Of a DNA stretch of 60,901 nucleotides, positions 25,018 through 34,000 are shown one piece after another. The stretch's first letter is position 1. Each line of letters starts with the position of its first letter. Origin of the DNA: a bacterium (GTDB lineage: Bacteria; Pseudomonadota; Alphaproteobacteria; Rhizobiales; Aestuariivirgaceae). The notes beneath the pieces were generated by a model that was not told the origin of the DNA, made no database searches, and worked only from the letters and a program-made list of their open reading frames with translations. A program made the translations under genes and the position numbers. Location: positions 1 through 60,901 of the forward strand of contig JALHQC010000022.1 in NCBI GenBank assembly GCA_022842165.1, given 5' to 3'.

Positions 25018-25305
25018 ATGTCGGTCGATCAGGCAACCGTCAAGCGGGTGGCGCGTCTTGCGCGGCTCAAGGTGAAGGATGAGGACTTGGGCAAGCTGGC
25101 AGGCGAGCTCAATTCCATTCTCGGCTGGATCGAGCAACTGAACGAAGTCGATGTTTCACAGGTCGAGCCGCTAACCTCTGTCGTCACCATGAGGATGAAG
25201 ATGCGGCAGGACGTGGTGACGGACGGTCATTATCCCGCGAAGGTGGTCGCCAATGCGCCTATGCAGGAAGACGCCTTCTTCATGGTTCCGAAGGTGGTGG
25301 AATGA
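25018..25305 (+). CDS. gatC: Asp/Glu-tRNA(Asn/Gln) amidotransferase subunit C
   Basis: This 95-residue subunit stabilises GatA in the GatCAB complex, which converts Glu-tRNA(Gln) and Asp-tRNA(Asn) to the amidated forms. The whole length matches the family: [20 protein letters not shown] at the start, [20 protein letters not shown], and [20 protein letters not shown] at the end. AAGGA sits nine bases before ATG 25018. It overlaps gatA by four bases. gatB is not in the window. Confidence 0.96.
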   Translation: MSVDQATVKRVARLARLKVKDEDLGKLAGELNSILGWIEQLNEVDVSQVEPLTSVVTMRMKMRQDVVTDGHYPAKVVANAPMQEDAFFMVPKVVE

Positions 25306-26768
25306 GCTCTCTCACCTCCCTCACCATCGCCGCGGCGCGCGATGGGCTGAAGAAAAAGCAGTTTTCCGCTCTCGAACTGACGGATGCCTATCTCTCCGCA
25401 ATGGAAAAGGCCCGCGTGCTGAACGCCTATATCGTCGAGACGCCGGAGAAGGCGCGCGGGATGGCAAAGGCCTCGGACGCGCGGCTGGCCAGTGGCGAGG
25501 CCGGTGCGCTGGAAGGGATTCCGCTTGGCATCAAGGACCTGTTCGCCACCGAAGGCGTTCACACCCAGGCCTGCAGCCATGTGCTGGACGGTTTCAAGCC
25601 GCAGTATGAATCGACCATCACCGCCAATCTCTGGCGCGATGGCGCGGTGATGCTGGGCAAGCTCAACATGGATGAATTCGCCATGGGTTCGTCCAACGAG
25701 ACGAGCTACTACGGCAACGTCATCAACCCGTGGAAGCGCAACAATTCCAATGCGGCGCTGGTGCCGGGTGGTTCCTCGGGCGGTTCTGCCGCAGCGGTTG
25801 CCGCGCATATCTGTGCTGCCGCGACCGCCACCGATACCGGCGGCTCGATCCGCCAGCCGGCGGCCTTTACCGGCACGGTCGGCATCAAGCCGACCTATGG
25901 GCGCTGCTCGCGCTGGGGTGTAGTGGCTTTTGCATCTTCGCTCGACCAGGCCGGACCGATCGCGCGCGACGTGCGCGATGCCGCGATCATGCTGAAGTCG
26001 ATGGCGAGCGTCGACCCCAAGGATACGACCTCGGTCGATCTTCCCGTGCCGGACTACGAGAAGGCCATTGGCCGCCCGATCAAGGGCCTGCGCGTGGGTA
26101 TTCCGAAGGAATACCGGATGGACGGCATGCCCGCCGAAATCGATGCCCTGTGGTCGAAGGGCGCCGAATGGCTGAAGGCGCAGGGTGCGGAGATCGTCGA
26201 TATCTCGCTGCCGCACACGAAATATGCGCTGCCCGCCTATTATATCGTGGCGCCGGCGGAGGCTTCCTCCAACCTCGCCCGCTATGACGGTGTGCGCTAT
26301 GGATTGCGGGTGCCGGGCGACGACATTGTCGACATGTACGAGAATTCCCGCGCCGCCGGTTTTGGTCCGGAGGTCAAGCGCCGCATCCTGATCGGCACCT
26401 ATGTGCTGTCGGCGGGCTACTATGACGCCTACTATGTGCGCGCCCAGAAGGTCCGCACACTGATCAAACGCGATTTCGACGAGGCCTGGAGAAAGGTAGA
26501 CGTGGTGCTGACGCCGGCAACTCCCAGCCCCGCCTTCGCGCCGGGCGAGATCACCGATCCGGTGCAGATGTACCTGAACGATATCTTTACGGTGACGGTG
26601 AACATGGCAGGCCTTCCCGGCATTGCCGTTCCGGCCGGCATGTCTTCCGACGGGCTACCATTGGGCCTTCAGCTGATCGGCAAGCCGTTCGACGAGGAAA
26701 CCCTGTTCCAGACCGCCGCGGCGATCGAGCAGGCGGCGGGGGGGTATACTGCCAAGCCCTGGTGGTAA
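25302..26768 (+). CDS. gatA: Asp/Glu-tRNA(Asn/Gln) amidotransferase subunit A
   Basis: This 488-residue amidase-signature enzyme releases ammonia from glutamine for tRNA-bound Glu/Asp amidation. The catalytic Lys is in [12 protein letters not shown]. The Ser-cisSer pair lies in [20 protein letters not shown], followed by [14 protein letters not shown]. The length is normal. It is translationally coupled to gatC. A GC hairpin without a clear T-run follows about six bases after the stop and may mark the transcript end. Confidence 0.96.
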   Translation: MSSLTSLTIAAARDGLKKKQFSALELTDAYLSAMEKARVLNAYIVETPEKARGMAKASDARLASGEAGALEGIPLGIKDLFATEGVHTQACSHVLDGFKPQYESTITANLWRDGAVMLGKLNMDEFAMGSSNETSYYGNVINPWKRNNSNAALVPGGSSGGSAAAVAAHICAAATATDTGGSIRQPAAFTGTVGIKPTYGRCSRWGVVAFASSLDQAGPIARDVRDAAIMLKSMASVDPKDTTSVDLPVPDYEKAIGRPIKGLRVGIPKEYRMDGMPAEIDALWSKGAEWLKAQGAEIVDISLPHTKYALPAYYIVAPAEASSNLARYDGVRYGLRVPGDDIVDMYENSRAAGFGPEVKRRILIGTYVLSAGYYDAYYVRAQKVRTLIKRDFDEAWRKVDVVLTPATPSPAFAPGEITDPVQMYLNDIFTVTVNMAGLPGIAVPAGMSSDGLPLGLQLIGKPFDEETLFQTAAAIEQAAGGYTAKPWW

Positions 26769-26773
26769 AGAAA

Positions 26774-26794
26774 CCCCGGCCATTGAGGCCGGGG
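26774..26794. terminator. CCCCGGCC-attga-GGCCGGGG hairpin between gatA and the peroxiredoxin
   Basis: A perfect 8-base GC stem with a 5-base loop sits just after gatA and before the convergent peroxiredoxin. No long T-run follows on either strand, so intrinsic termination is only probable; a bidirectional role is plausible. Confidence 0.55.
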
Positions 26795-26837
26795 CCGAGT
26801 TCGCAGGGGAGAACGTTGCCGAAGAATTGCCCGTCGG

Positions 26838-27494
26838 TTACTTCGGCTGCGGCACCATGCGCAGATAGGGCTTGAGCGTCTTCCAGCCGCCGGGGAACTT
26901 CTCCTTCGCCGCATCGTCCGAGACAGAGGCGAGAATGATGACGTCCTCACCCTGCTTCCAGTCCGAGGGTGTGGCGACGGACTTCGTCGCGGTAAGCTGC
27001 AGCGAGTCGACCACGCGGACGATCTCATTGAAATTGCGCCCCGTGCTCATCGGATAGGCGGCAATGAACTTGATCTTCTTGTCCGGCCCGATGATGAAGA
27101 CGTTGCGCACCGTGGCATTGTCCGCTGCCGTACGGTTGGGGTTGGCGGACGCGTTCGGGTGGATCATGCCATAGAGCTTGGCGACATCCAGGCTTTCGTC
27201 TCCAATCATCGGATAGTTCACGGAAGCGCCGGTCACGTCCTTGATGTCGTTCTTCCAGCGCTGGTGAGCCTCTACCGGATCGATCGAGATGCCGATCAGC
27301 TTGACGCCGCGCTTGTCGAACTCGTGCTTCATCTTCGCGACAGAGCCAAGCTCGGTCGTGCAGACGGGGGTGAAATCCTTCGGGTGAGAGAAGAACACGA
27401 CCCAGGAGCCTTCGATGTAATCGTGGAACCTGATGCGGCCTTCGGTGGTCTCAGCCTCGAAGTCCGGTGCGATATCGCCGATCTGCAGTGCCAT
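26838..27494 (-). CDS. 1-Cys peroxiredoxin (Prx6 type)
   Basis: This 218-residue thiol peroxidase reduces hydrogen peroxide and organic peroxides. The peroxidatic Cys45 lies in SHPKDFTPVCTTELGS. The long C-terminal domain (about residues 165-218) and the segment LIGISIDPVEAHQRWKNDIK identify the Prx6 class. GRNFNEIVRVVDSLQLT holds the conserved Arg region. The ATG at 27494 has GGAGG five bases upstream, which settles the start. A degenerate copy of the GTTCG-N6-CGAAC palindrome lies 43 bases upstream, suggesting shared control with sulfur genes. It lies divergent from a small membrane protein gene. Confidence 0.93.
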   Translation of the reverse strand: MALQIGDIAPDFEAETTEGRIRFHDYIEGSWVVFFSHPKDFTPVCTTELGSVAKMKHEFDKRGVKLIGISIDPVEAHQRWKNDIKDVTGASVNYPMIGDESLDVAKLYGMIHPNASANPNRTAADNATVRNVFIIGPDKKIKFIAAYPMSTGRNFNEIVRVVDSLQLTATKSVATPSDWKQGEDVIILASVSDDAAKEKFPGGWKTLKPYLRMVPQPK

Positions 27495-27536
27495 GGTAGC
27501 CTCCATCTTTGCGTGGTCCAATGTAGTTCAGAAATC

Positions 27537-27552
27537 GTTCGTTTAAAAGAAC
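27537..27552. promoter_or_regulatory. Degenerate operator-like palindrome GTTCG-TTTAAA-AGAAC
   Basis: This site matches the GTTCG-N6-CGAAC pattern with one mismatch in the right arm and an AT-only centre. It lies between the divergent peroxiredoxin and membrane-protein genes. Compare the perfect copies at 14318-14333 and 33566-33581. Confidence 0.45.
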
Positions 27553-27635
27553 AAATCGTCCGGTTTGCCGTGCATTCCGGCTTTGCAGGAATCGCACGAC
27601 TGGGGCATCAAAGGCCGCCCACTGGAGTTTGCGAC

Positions 27636-28040
27636 GTGACCTATATCATTTCGATCCCCGTTCTTGCCATCGTGTTCGCGGCCTATCTCGTGATGGGAGC
27701 CGGTGGCGGCCTCATGCTGGATGCCGACGCCTATTTCACGACACTGGCGTCAGGCTCGGTGTTCGCGTTGCGGGCAGGGGACTTCTTCATTCTGGCGGGG
27801 CTTTTCGCGCTGTTCTTCGAAATGCTGAAGGCGGCGCGGGCAGGGCGCGGCACGATTGCCGATCACATGATGTCAACCGCCGTCTTCGTGGTGGCTCTGG
27901 TGTGCTTCCTGCTGGTGGAATATTGCGGCACGGCGACCTTCTTCCTGCTGACCGTCATGGCCCTGATCGACGTGGTCGCGGGGTTCTCGATTTCGATTTT
28001 CGCAACGCGCCGCGACTTCTCGATGACGCGCGAAGAATGA
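27636..28040 (+). CDS. Small four-helix membrane protein of unknown function
   Basis: The 134-residue product starts with GTG at 27636 (MTYIISIPVLAIVFAAYLVM), preceded by GGAG at fair distance. It has four hydrophobic segments, at about residues 3-25, 38-60, 76-98 and 101-121, separated by short loops including EMLKAARAGRGTIADHMMST. The C-terminus is charged (ATRRDFSMTREE). I do not recognise a named family beyond small inner-membrane proteins common in Hyphomicrobiales. It lies divergent from the peroxiredoxin. Confidence 0.7.
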   Translation: MTYIISIPVLAIVFAAYLVMGAGGGLMLDADAYFTTLASGSVFALRAGDFFILAGLFALFFEMLKAARAGRGTIADHMMSTAVFVVALVCFLLVEYCGTATFFLLTVMALIDVVAGFSISIFATRRDFSMTREE

Positions 28041-28452
28041 GGCTGAAGGAATCTTGTGCCGCCTGACGCAATGCTTACTCCAGCGGCTACTTCCACAACC
28101 TGGAATTTGACTATGGTTTACAAAGCATTGACCGCGGGCTGAACAAAGGCGCTGCCAATAGCTCTGTCCCGCGTCAGGCGGCGCCTTGAAAACCGTTTGG
28201 AATCAAGCGGTAAGGCTCATCTCTCATTTGATCGAAGTTTTACGGTAATTTACCTGGTGCAAACCGGGTCCGGAAGAATGCGCGGGTTGCGTTAAGCGGG
28301 TTTTGATCTTTGTCGGGTTAATTCAACGTTGTGGATTGTAGGGCGAGCTTGGCCTTCCAGGGTGCGGCATGTGCAGCTGGTGGAACGACAGCCGATCAAT
28401 CACCAAGCTTTTGAATCCGACGTAACCGACAACCGAGGCAAGGATACCCCAA
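28041..28452. other. 412-base intergenic region upstream of the RTX-repeat protein
   Basis: No convincing gene is present. It contains a widely spaced inverted repeat (28058-28069 with 28171-28182) and then an AT-richer stretch at about 28200-28320 that may hold the promoter of the RTX gene. A ribosome binding site, GCAAGGAT, occurs just before the next ATG. A short leftward open frame covering 28323-28511 is discounted because it overlaps the RTX start and lacks a ribosome binding site. Confidence 0.6.
28058..28182. repeat. Widely spaced 12-base perfect inverted repeat
   Basis: GCCGCCTGACGC at 28058-28069 is repeated exactly in reverse complement as GCGTCAGGCGGC at 28171-28182, enclosing 101 bases. 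The right arm is followed by GCCTTGAAAACC. It could be the stem of a structured RNA leader, a terminator for the membrane-protein gene, or the ends of a very small non-autonomous element; no target duplication is obvious. Confidence 0.6.
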
Positions 28453-30876
28453 ATGGCCGCTCCCGTCTTTACATCTTCAAATCTGGTCTCCCTGAACGAG
28501 GGCCTGACCACCGTTCAGCTGCTGACCGCGACCGATGCCGATGTCGGCGATACCGTCACTTTCACGCTGAAGTCCGGTTTCGACAGGTCGAAATTCAAGC
28601 TGAACGGCAACACGCTCGAGTTCATCAATGCCCCGGATTTCGAGAACCCGCTCGACGGCGGCACCAACAACTCCTACCTCGTGACGGTGATCGCCACCGA
28701 CAGCACGGGCGCGAAGACCGAGCAGACGGTGACGGTCCTCGTGACGGACGTGGTGGGCGTAACCCTCGACGGCGGCACCGGTGACGATCTGGTCGGCCCG
28801 GTTGGCGCCACGGTCGACGGCGACACGCTGAACGGCCTTGCCGGCAACGACACCCTCGATGGCGGCCTTGGCAGCGACACGATGAATGGCGGCGACGGCA
28901 ATGACGTATACATTGTCGAGAGCGTCGGCGACACCGTCAACGAAACCGGAACGGTTGCCTCGACCGCCGACGAAGTGCGCGCCGGCATCACCTATGTGCT
29001 CGGCGCCAACCTCGAGCGGCTGATCCTGACAGGTACGGACAAGATCGACGGCACGGGCAATGAGCTTGCCAACTTCATCCAGGGCAACAACGACAAGAAC
29101 ACGATCGACGGCGGCACAGGTGCCGATACGATGGCGGGCGGCGCTGGCAGCGACATCTACATCGTCGACAACACCGGCGACGTGGTGACTGAGAACAGCG
29201 GCGAAGGCTTTGACGACGAAGTCAGGTCCAGCGTCAACTACACACTGTCGGCGAACATCGAAATCCTGAAGCTCACGGGTACGGCTTTCGAAGGCCGCGG
29301 CAACACCGGCAACAATACCATCCACGGTAACGCCTCCGACAACGATTTGTATGGCGATGATGGCGATGACGAGCTTTTCGGCAACGGCGGGCACGATCAC
29401 TTCTACGGCGGAAAGGGCAACGACACCTTCTACACCGACGGCAATGCCCATTTCTACGAAAACGCCAACGAAGGCACCGACACCATCGTCACCACGGCGA
29501 ACATCAACCTCACGAACCTCATCAATGCTGGTGCCGCCGACGTCATCAACATCGAGAATGTTACCCTGACCGGTACAGCGATCTCCGCCATCGGACACAA
29601 TGGCAAGAATACGCTGGTGGGCAACGAGCTTGCCAACGTTCTGCAAGGCCGTGGCGGCGATGATCGTCTGGAAGGCGGCGCTGGCACCGACACGATGACC
29701 GGCGGCAGTGGCGACGACACCTATGTCGTCGACGACAGCACCGACGTCATTGTCGAACTCGCGGGTATCCTCGGCGAAGGCTACGATACCGTCATTGCGA
29801 ACGTCACCTACACGATGGCCGACAACGTCGAAAAGCTAAACATGGGCTTCTCGGCAGGCAACATCAGCGCCACCGGCAACGGCGGCAACAACGTCATCAA
29901 TGGTAATGTCGGCAACAATACGCTGACTGGACTTGACGGCAACGACAAGCTGAACGGCGGCCTCGGCATCGACACGATGATCGGCGGCAACGGCGACGAC
30001 CGCTATTACCTCAACGTGCTGGCGGACGTCGTTACCGAGGTATCCGGTGTGGGTACCGGCACCGACATCATGTTCGTCTCGGGCTCGGCCGGCACCAGCT
30101 GGACGATCGCGGAGAACGTCGAGAACATCAAGATCCAGGGTCTCGTCGCGCAGAACGCGACCGGCAACACCCTGGCCAACGAGATGGTCGGCAACGGTCA
30201 GGCCAACATGCTCACCGGTCTTGCCGGCAATGACACGATGGACGGCGGCCGCGGTGCCGACACCATGATCGGCGGCGCCGATAACGACACCTACTTCGTC
30301 GACAACATCGGCGACGTGGTGACGGAAGCGTCCTCGCAGGGCACGGACACCGTGAACTCCTACATCGACTTCACGCTGGCCGACAACTTCGAGAATCTTT
30401 CGCTGTTGAGCACCGGCAACATCGACGGCACCGGCAACAGCGTCGCCAATGTCATCAACGGCAACCGCGGCAACAACGTGCTGAATGGCGCTGGTGGCAA
30501 CGACACCATCAACGGCGGCGCCGGCAACGACACGATTAACGGCGGCTCGGGCGCCGACACGATGGACGGCGGCCTCGGCACCGACAAGTTCGTGTTCAGC
30601 TCGGCTTCCGACGCGAATGGCGACAGCATCGTGAACTTCACCTCCGGTGAAACGATCGATCTTTCGGCGATCGACTGGGATACCGTCACCGGCGGCGACC
30701 AGGCCTTCGTGATGGACGCCAACGGCACATTCGTCGCCGGCGAGATCGACATCGTGGTGGTGGGAACCACCGCGACCGTCAACCTCTACACCAACAATAT
30801 CGCCGGGGTGGATGCATCCTTCACCGTGGCGCTGCCGACCGGCGCCACCGAGCTGGACATGCTCTTCATTCTCTAA
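28453..30876 (+). CDS. Large RTX calcium-binding repeat protein with N-terminal cadherin-like domain
   Basis: This 807-residue acidic, Gly/Asn/Asp-rich protein is probably secreted. Residues 1-100 form a cadherin-like domain (LTATDADVGDTVTFTLKSGF, LEFINAPDFENPLDG). The rest consists of repeated modules of about 90-110 residues. Each joins RTX nonapeptides (GLAGNDTLDGGLGSDTMNGG) to a beta-helical segment such as VTYTMADNVEKLNM. At least five modules are visible, and the end DSIVNFTSGETIDLSAIDWD resembles the C-terminal part of type I secretion substrates. There is no Sec signal and almost no Cys. No catalytic domain is recognised, so an adhesin or S-layer-like role is possible. A strong terminator follows. 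Confidence 0.85.
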   Translation: MAAPVFTSSNLVSLNEGLTTVQLLTATDADVGDTVTFTLKSGFDRSKFKLNGNTLEFINAPDFENPLDGGTNNSYLVTVIATDSTGAKTEQTVTVLVTDVVGVTLDGGTGDDLVGPVGATVDGDTLNGLAGNDTLDGGLGSDTMNGGDGNDVYIVESVGDTVNETGTVASTADEVRAGITYVLGANLERLILTGTDKIDGTGNELANFIQGNNDKNTIDGGTGADTMAGGAGSDIYIVDNTGDVVTENSGEGFDDEVRSSVNYTLSANIEILKLTGTAFEGRGNTGNNTIHGNASDNDLYGDDGDDELFGNGGHDHFYGGKGNDTFYTDGNAHFYENANEGTDTIVTTANINLTNLINAGAADVINIENVTLTGTAISAIGHNGKNTLVGNELANVLQGRGGDDRLEGGAGTDTMTGGSGDDTYVVDDSTDVIVELAGILGEGYDTVIANVTYTMADNVEKLNMGFSAGNISATGNGGNNVINGNVGNNTLTGLDGNDKLNGGLGIDTMIGGNGDDRYYLNVLADVVTEVSGVGTGTDIMFVSGSAGTSWTIAENVENIKIQGLVAQNATGNTLANEMVGNGQANMLTGLAGNDTMDGGRGADTMIGGADNDTYFVDNIGDVVTEASSQGTDTVNSYIDFTLADNFENLSLLSTGNIDGTGNSVANVINGNRGNNVLNGAGGNDTINGGAGNDTINGGSGADTMDGGLGTDKFVFSSASDANGDSIVNFTSGETIDLSAIDWDTVTGGDQAFVMDANGTFVAGEIDIVVVGTTATVNLYTNNIAGVDASFTVALPTGATELDMLFIL

Positions 30877-30897
30877 GTGCCTAGCCCCTGCAAAGAA

Positions 30898-30926
30898 CCC
30901 CGCCAGAGCAATCTGGCGGGGTTTTT
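30898..30926 (+). terminator. Intrinsic terminator after the RTX-repeat gene
   Basis: CCCCGCCAGA pairs perfectly with TCTGGCGGGG around a GCAA tetraloop and is followed by TTTTT. This is the clearest rho-independent terminator in the window. Upstream of the hairpin the sequence AAAGAA gives a weaker T-run on the other strand, so it may also act on the convergent flavoprotein gene. Confidence 0.9.
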
Positions 30927-30949
30927 CGGTTTGCCGGGGCCTGCGGGGA

Positions 30950-33409
30950 TCAGGCCTTGATGCGTTCGCCCTTGGGGTCATAGAAGCTCTGCAACTGTAC
31001 TTTCGCGGCGTAGCGCTTCCACGCGAGCTCCACTTCCCAGGTTCCGCTTTCGATCCAATCCTTTGTAACGCCGGCGTCGTTCTTTACATAACCAAGGCCC
31101 AGGGAAAGATTGACGCGATGACCCCAGGCGCCAGATGTCGTAGAACCGACGATGACGCCGTTCCGGTAGATTGGCTCCTCGTGATAGATCATCGGTGCGC
31201 TTGCAGAATTGTCTTCAAGCGCCAGGCACACGAAGCGCTTGGGAAGGGTGCCTTGCGCCTTCTGCCTGGCGAGAGCTTCCTTGCCAATGAAGCCGCCGGG
31301 CTTGTCCCATGAAACGGCGAAGCCCATGCCCGCTTCGAGCGGCGTGTCCTCATCGGCGATGTCGTGGCCCCAGTGGCGATAGGCTTTCTCGGTGCGGCAG
31401 TTGTTCATGGTGTGCATGCCGGCAGGCGTGAGGCCGAAGTCCTTGCCGGCCGCCCACAGGGTTTCGAAGACATGGGCGGTGAATTCGGTCGGGATGTAAA
31501 GCTCCCAGCCCAGTTCGCCCACATAGGTGATGCGGCTGGCGCGGACGCGGGCGTAACCGATCTCGATTTCCTTCGATGTACCGAAGGGGAAGGCGGCGCT
31601 CGAGAGATCGGCGCCCGAGACCTTCTCCAGCAGCGCACGGGATTTCGGACCCATGATGGCGATCATCGGCAGGCCTGAGGTAATGTCGGTTGCCACGCAG
31701 TTGGCATCGGATGGTGTGTGGCGCTTCAGCCATGCCATATCGCGCGTCTGCGGGGCTGCACCCGTCACCACGAGGAATTTCTGCTCATCCAACCGCGTGA
31801 CCGTCAGATCCGCCTCAATGCCGCCGCGCTCGTTCAGCCATTGCGTGTAGACGATGCGGCCGGGCTCCACATCGACATTCGCGGCGCTGACATGGTTCAG
31901 GACCATGCAGGCATCGCGGCCCTCGACGGAATATTTCGCGAAGCTCGACTGGTCGAAGAAGGCGCAGTTGGTCATCAGCGACTTTGCTTCGTGATCAGCG
32001 CAAGGGAACCAGTTCTGGCGGCCGTAGCTGTATTCATATTCCGGCTTCACGCCATCGCGCGCATACCAGTTGGGGCGTTCCCAGCCGTTCACCTCGCCAA
32101 AGACGGCGCCCAGATCCTTCACATAGGAGTAAAGCGGCGAACGGCGGATGCCGCGGGCGGTTTCTGCCTGCCGGTAAGGCCAGTGCATCGCGTAGAGCAG
32201 GCCCAGACTCTCAGACGCGCGCTCGCGTACGTATGATTTCACCGACTGGAAGGGATGGATGCGGCGGATGTCGATGCCACTCACATCCATCGGCGGATGG
32301 CCGTTGCTGATCCACTTCGACAACACGAGACCGGCACCGCCCGATGACTGGATGCCGATCGAGTTGAAGCCCGTCGCCACATAGACGTTCTTCACTTCCG
32401 GCGCCTCGCCCAGATAATAGCGCACGTCCGGCGTGAAGCTTTCGGGACCGTTGAAGAAGAGCTGGATGCCTGCGGTTTCAAGCAGCGGCACGCGATTGAT
32501 GGCGCTGGTCAGGATCGGCTCGAAATGGTCCATGTCCTCCGGCAGCGTCACGAAGGCATGTTCCTCGTCGATGCCGCCGCCGCCCCAGGGCTTTGCCTTG
32601 GGCTCAAAGGCGCCGACCATCAGCTTGCCGGCGTCTTCCTTGTAATAAGTGCACTCATCCGGCACGCGGACGACCGGCATGTTGCGCGGCAGCTCTGCGA
32701 TCGGTTCCGACACGATATAGAAATGCTCGCAGGCATGAAGCGGGATGTTAACGCTGATGGAACGGCCCAAGTCGCGCGACCACATGCCAGACGCGACCAC
32801 CACCTTGTCCGCCAGGATAGTGCCTTCCGTGGTTTCAACGCCATAGGCGTGGCCGTTCTTCACCAGCACGCGGGTAACCTTGGTGTTCTCCAGCACCTTG
32901 GCGCCGCGCGAGCGTGCACCGGCTGCGAGTGCCTGCGTCACGTCGATGGGGTTCACCTGTCCATCCTTCGGCAGGAAGACGCCGCCCTTGACGTTTTCCA
33001 TGTTGTAGTGGGGGAGGCGCTCCCTGATCTCGTCGTTCGAGATCACCTGCACGTCGAGGCCGAAGCTTTTCGCCATCGATGCACCGCGCATCAGTTCCTC
33101 AAGCCGGCCATCGCTGAGGGCAATCGAGATCGAACCATTCTGCTTGAAGCCGGTGGCCTGGCCGGTTTCCTTCTCCAGCCCTTCGAACAGCGTGGTCGTG
33201 TATTTCGCCAGTTCGGTGAGATTGCGCGTGGCGCGGAGCTGGCCGACGAGGCCCGCTGCATGCCAGGTGGTACCCGATGTCAGCTGCTTTCTCTCCAGCA
33301 CCACGACATTGGTGATGCCTTCCTTCGTCAGGTGATAGGCAATCGAGCAGCCGACGATGCCGCCCCCGATGATAACGACGTCGGCACGCTGGGGCAGGGA
33401 CTTGGACAT
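30950..33409 (-). CDS. Dimethylglycine/sarcosine dehydrogenase-like FAD protein with GcvT domain
   Basis: This 819-residue protein oxidatively demethylates a secondary or tertiary N-methyl amine and passes the one-carbon unit to tetrahydrofolate. The N-terminal DAO-type FAD domain has VVIIGGGIVGCSIAYHLTKE and SGTTWHAAGLVGQLRATRNL, where the His is the usual covalent-FAD-type region. GFNSIGIQSSGGAGLVLSKW closes that domain. A central FAO_M segment is followed by an aminomethyltransferase (GcvT) domain from about residue 430 (SSFAKYSVEGRDAC, GELGWELYIPTEFTAHVFET) and its C-terminal barrel. Whether the substrate is dimethylglycine, sarcosine or another methylated amine cannot be told. It lies divergent from the rhodanese-metZ pair. 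Confidence 0.88.
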   Translation of the reverse strand: MSKSLPQRADVVIIGGGIVGCSIAYHLTKEGITNVVVLERKQLTSGTTWHAAGLVGQLRATRNLTELAKYTTTLFEGLEKETGQATGFKQNGSISIALSDGRLEELMRGASMAKSFGLDVQVISNDEIRERLPHYNMENVKGGVFLPKDGQVNPIDVTQALAAGARSRGAKVLENTKVTRVLVKNGHAYGVETTEGTILADKVVVASGMWSRDLGRSISVNIPLHACEHFYIVSEPIAELPRNMPVVRVPDECTYYKEDAGKLMVGAFEPKAKPWGGGGIDEEHAFVTLPEDMDHFEPILTSAINRVPLLETAGIQLFFNGPESFTPDVRYYLGEAPEVKNVYVATGFNSIGIQSSGGAGLVLSKWISNGHPPMDVSGIDIRRIHPFQSVKSYVRERASESLGLLYAMHWPYRQAETARGIRRSPLYSYVKDLGAVFGEVNGWERPNWYARDGVKPEYEYSYGRQNWFPCADHEAKSLMTNCAFFDQSSFAKYSVEGRDACMVLNHVSAANVDVEPGRIVYTQWLNERGGIEADLTVTRLDEQKFLVVTGAAPQTRDMAWLKRHTPSDANCVATDITSGLPMIAIMGPKSRALLEKVSGADLSSAAFPFGTSKEIEIGYARVRASRITYVGELGWELYIPTEFTAHVFETLWAAGKDFGLTPAGMHTMNNCRTEKAYRHWGHDIADEDTPLEAGMGFAVSWDKPGGFIGKEALARQKAQGTLPKRFVCLALEDNSASAPMIYHEEPIYRNGVIVGSTTSGAWGHRVNLSLGLGYVKNDAGVTKDWIESGTWEVELAWKRYAAKVQLQSFYDPKGERIKA

Positions 33410-33563
33410 GGCGGACTCCGCGGGATGAGGTGGTGAATTCGTCTAACAGGTGAGCGGCATCAACCGGAAGCGCCAGACTGTCTCACGCCTGCGGGCCAGC
33501 CGTTCACCAGATGCCGGGCCAGCGGCAATTTCCTTTTGCGGGCGGAATCTGTTTGGACTATTG

Positions 33564-33583
33564 GTGTTCGAAATAACGAACGG
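33564..33583. promoter_or_regulatory. Operator-like palindrome GTGTTCG-AAATAA-CGAACGG before rhodanese-metZ
   Basis: A perfect GTTCG-N6-CGAAC core with an AT-only centre ends nine bases before the rhodanese ATG. The left arm GTGTTCG is identical to the left arm of the palindrome upstream of the XRE-cupin regulator at 14316. The position next to the start codon suits a repressor that blocks transcription. Confidence 0.6.
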
Positions 33584-33591
33584 GTCGTTCC

Positions 33592-33993
33592 ATGCATCAG
33601 GGTGATATCTCTCCGGCCGAGGCCTATCAGCGGCTTCAGAACAATCCTTCCGCCGTGCTGATCGATGTGCGCACGCAGCCGGAATGGGTGTTCGTGGGGG
33701 TGCCGGCGGTCGAGCGGCTGATCCGGCTGTCGTGGCAGGTTTTCCCGTCGATGCAGGTCAATGGCCAGTTCGTGGCGGAAATCGAGCAGATGGGACTGCC
33801 GAAGGATTCGGAAATCCTGTGCATCTGCCGTTCGGGCGCGCGCTCGGCCTCGGCTGCCTCGGCGTTGACGCAGGCAGGCTTCAGCAATGCCTGGAACGTC
33901 GCGGAGGGCTTCGAGGGCGACAAGGATGCCACCGGCCACCGCGGCAAGCTGGGCGGCTGGAAGGCGGCCGGGCTGCCATGGGTTCAAAGCTGA
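33592..33993 (+). CDS. Rhodanese-like sulfurtransferase (single domain) linked to metZ
   Basis: This 133-residue rhodanese domain has catalytic Cys79 in LCICRSGARSASAASAL, with the active loop CRSGARS. It starts MHQGDISPAEAYQRLQNNPS. WVFVGVPAVERLIRLSWQVF is an insertion after the usual VRTQPEW and is typical of this subgroup. VAEGFEGDKDATGHRGKLGG and WKAAGLPW end the domain. The gene is seven bases before metZ in the same direction, and this pairing recurs in alphaproteobacteria. A role in supplying sulfane sulfur for homocysteine formation is inferred. Confidence 0.9.
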   Translation: MHQGDISPAEAYQRLQNNPSAVLIDVRTQPEWVFVGVPAVERLIRLSWQVFPSMQVNGQFVAEIEQMGLPKDSEILCICRSGARSASAASALTQAGFSNAWNVAEGFEGDKDATGHRGKLGGWKAAGLPWVQS

Positions 33994-34000
33994 GGCGGTG

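Noticed and set aside
28323-28511. Leftward 62-codon frame with a hydrophobic stretch in front of the RTX gene.
   Set aside because: It overlaps the start of the RTX gene, has no ribosome binding site, and the hydrophobic stretch comes from complementary coding bias.
28790-30600. Regular DNA repeats that could suggest a CRISPR array.
   Set aside because: The repeats are degenerate, have codon periodicity and translate to RTX nonapeptides.
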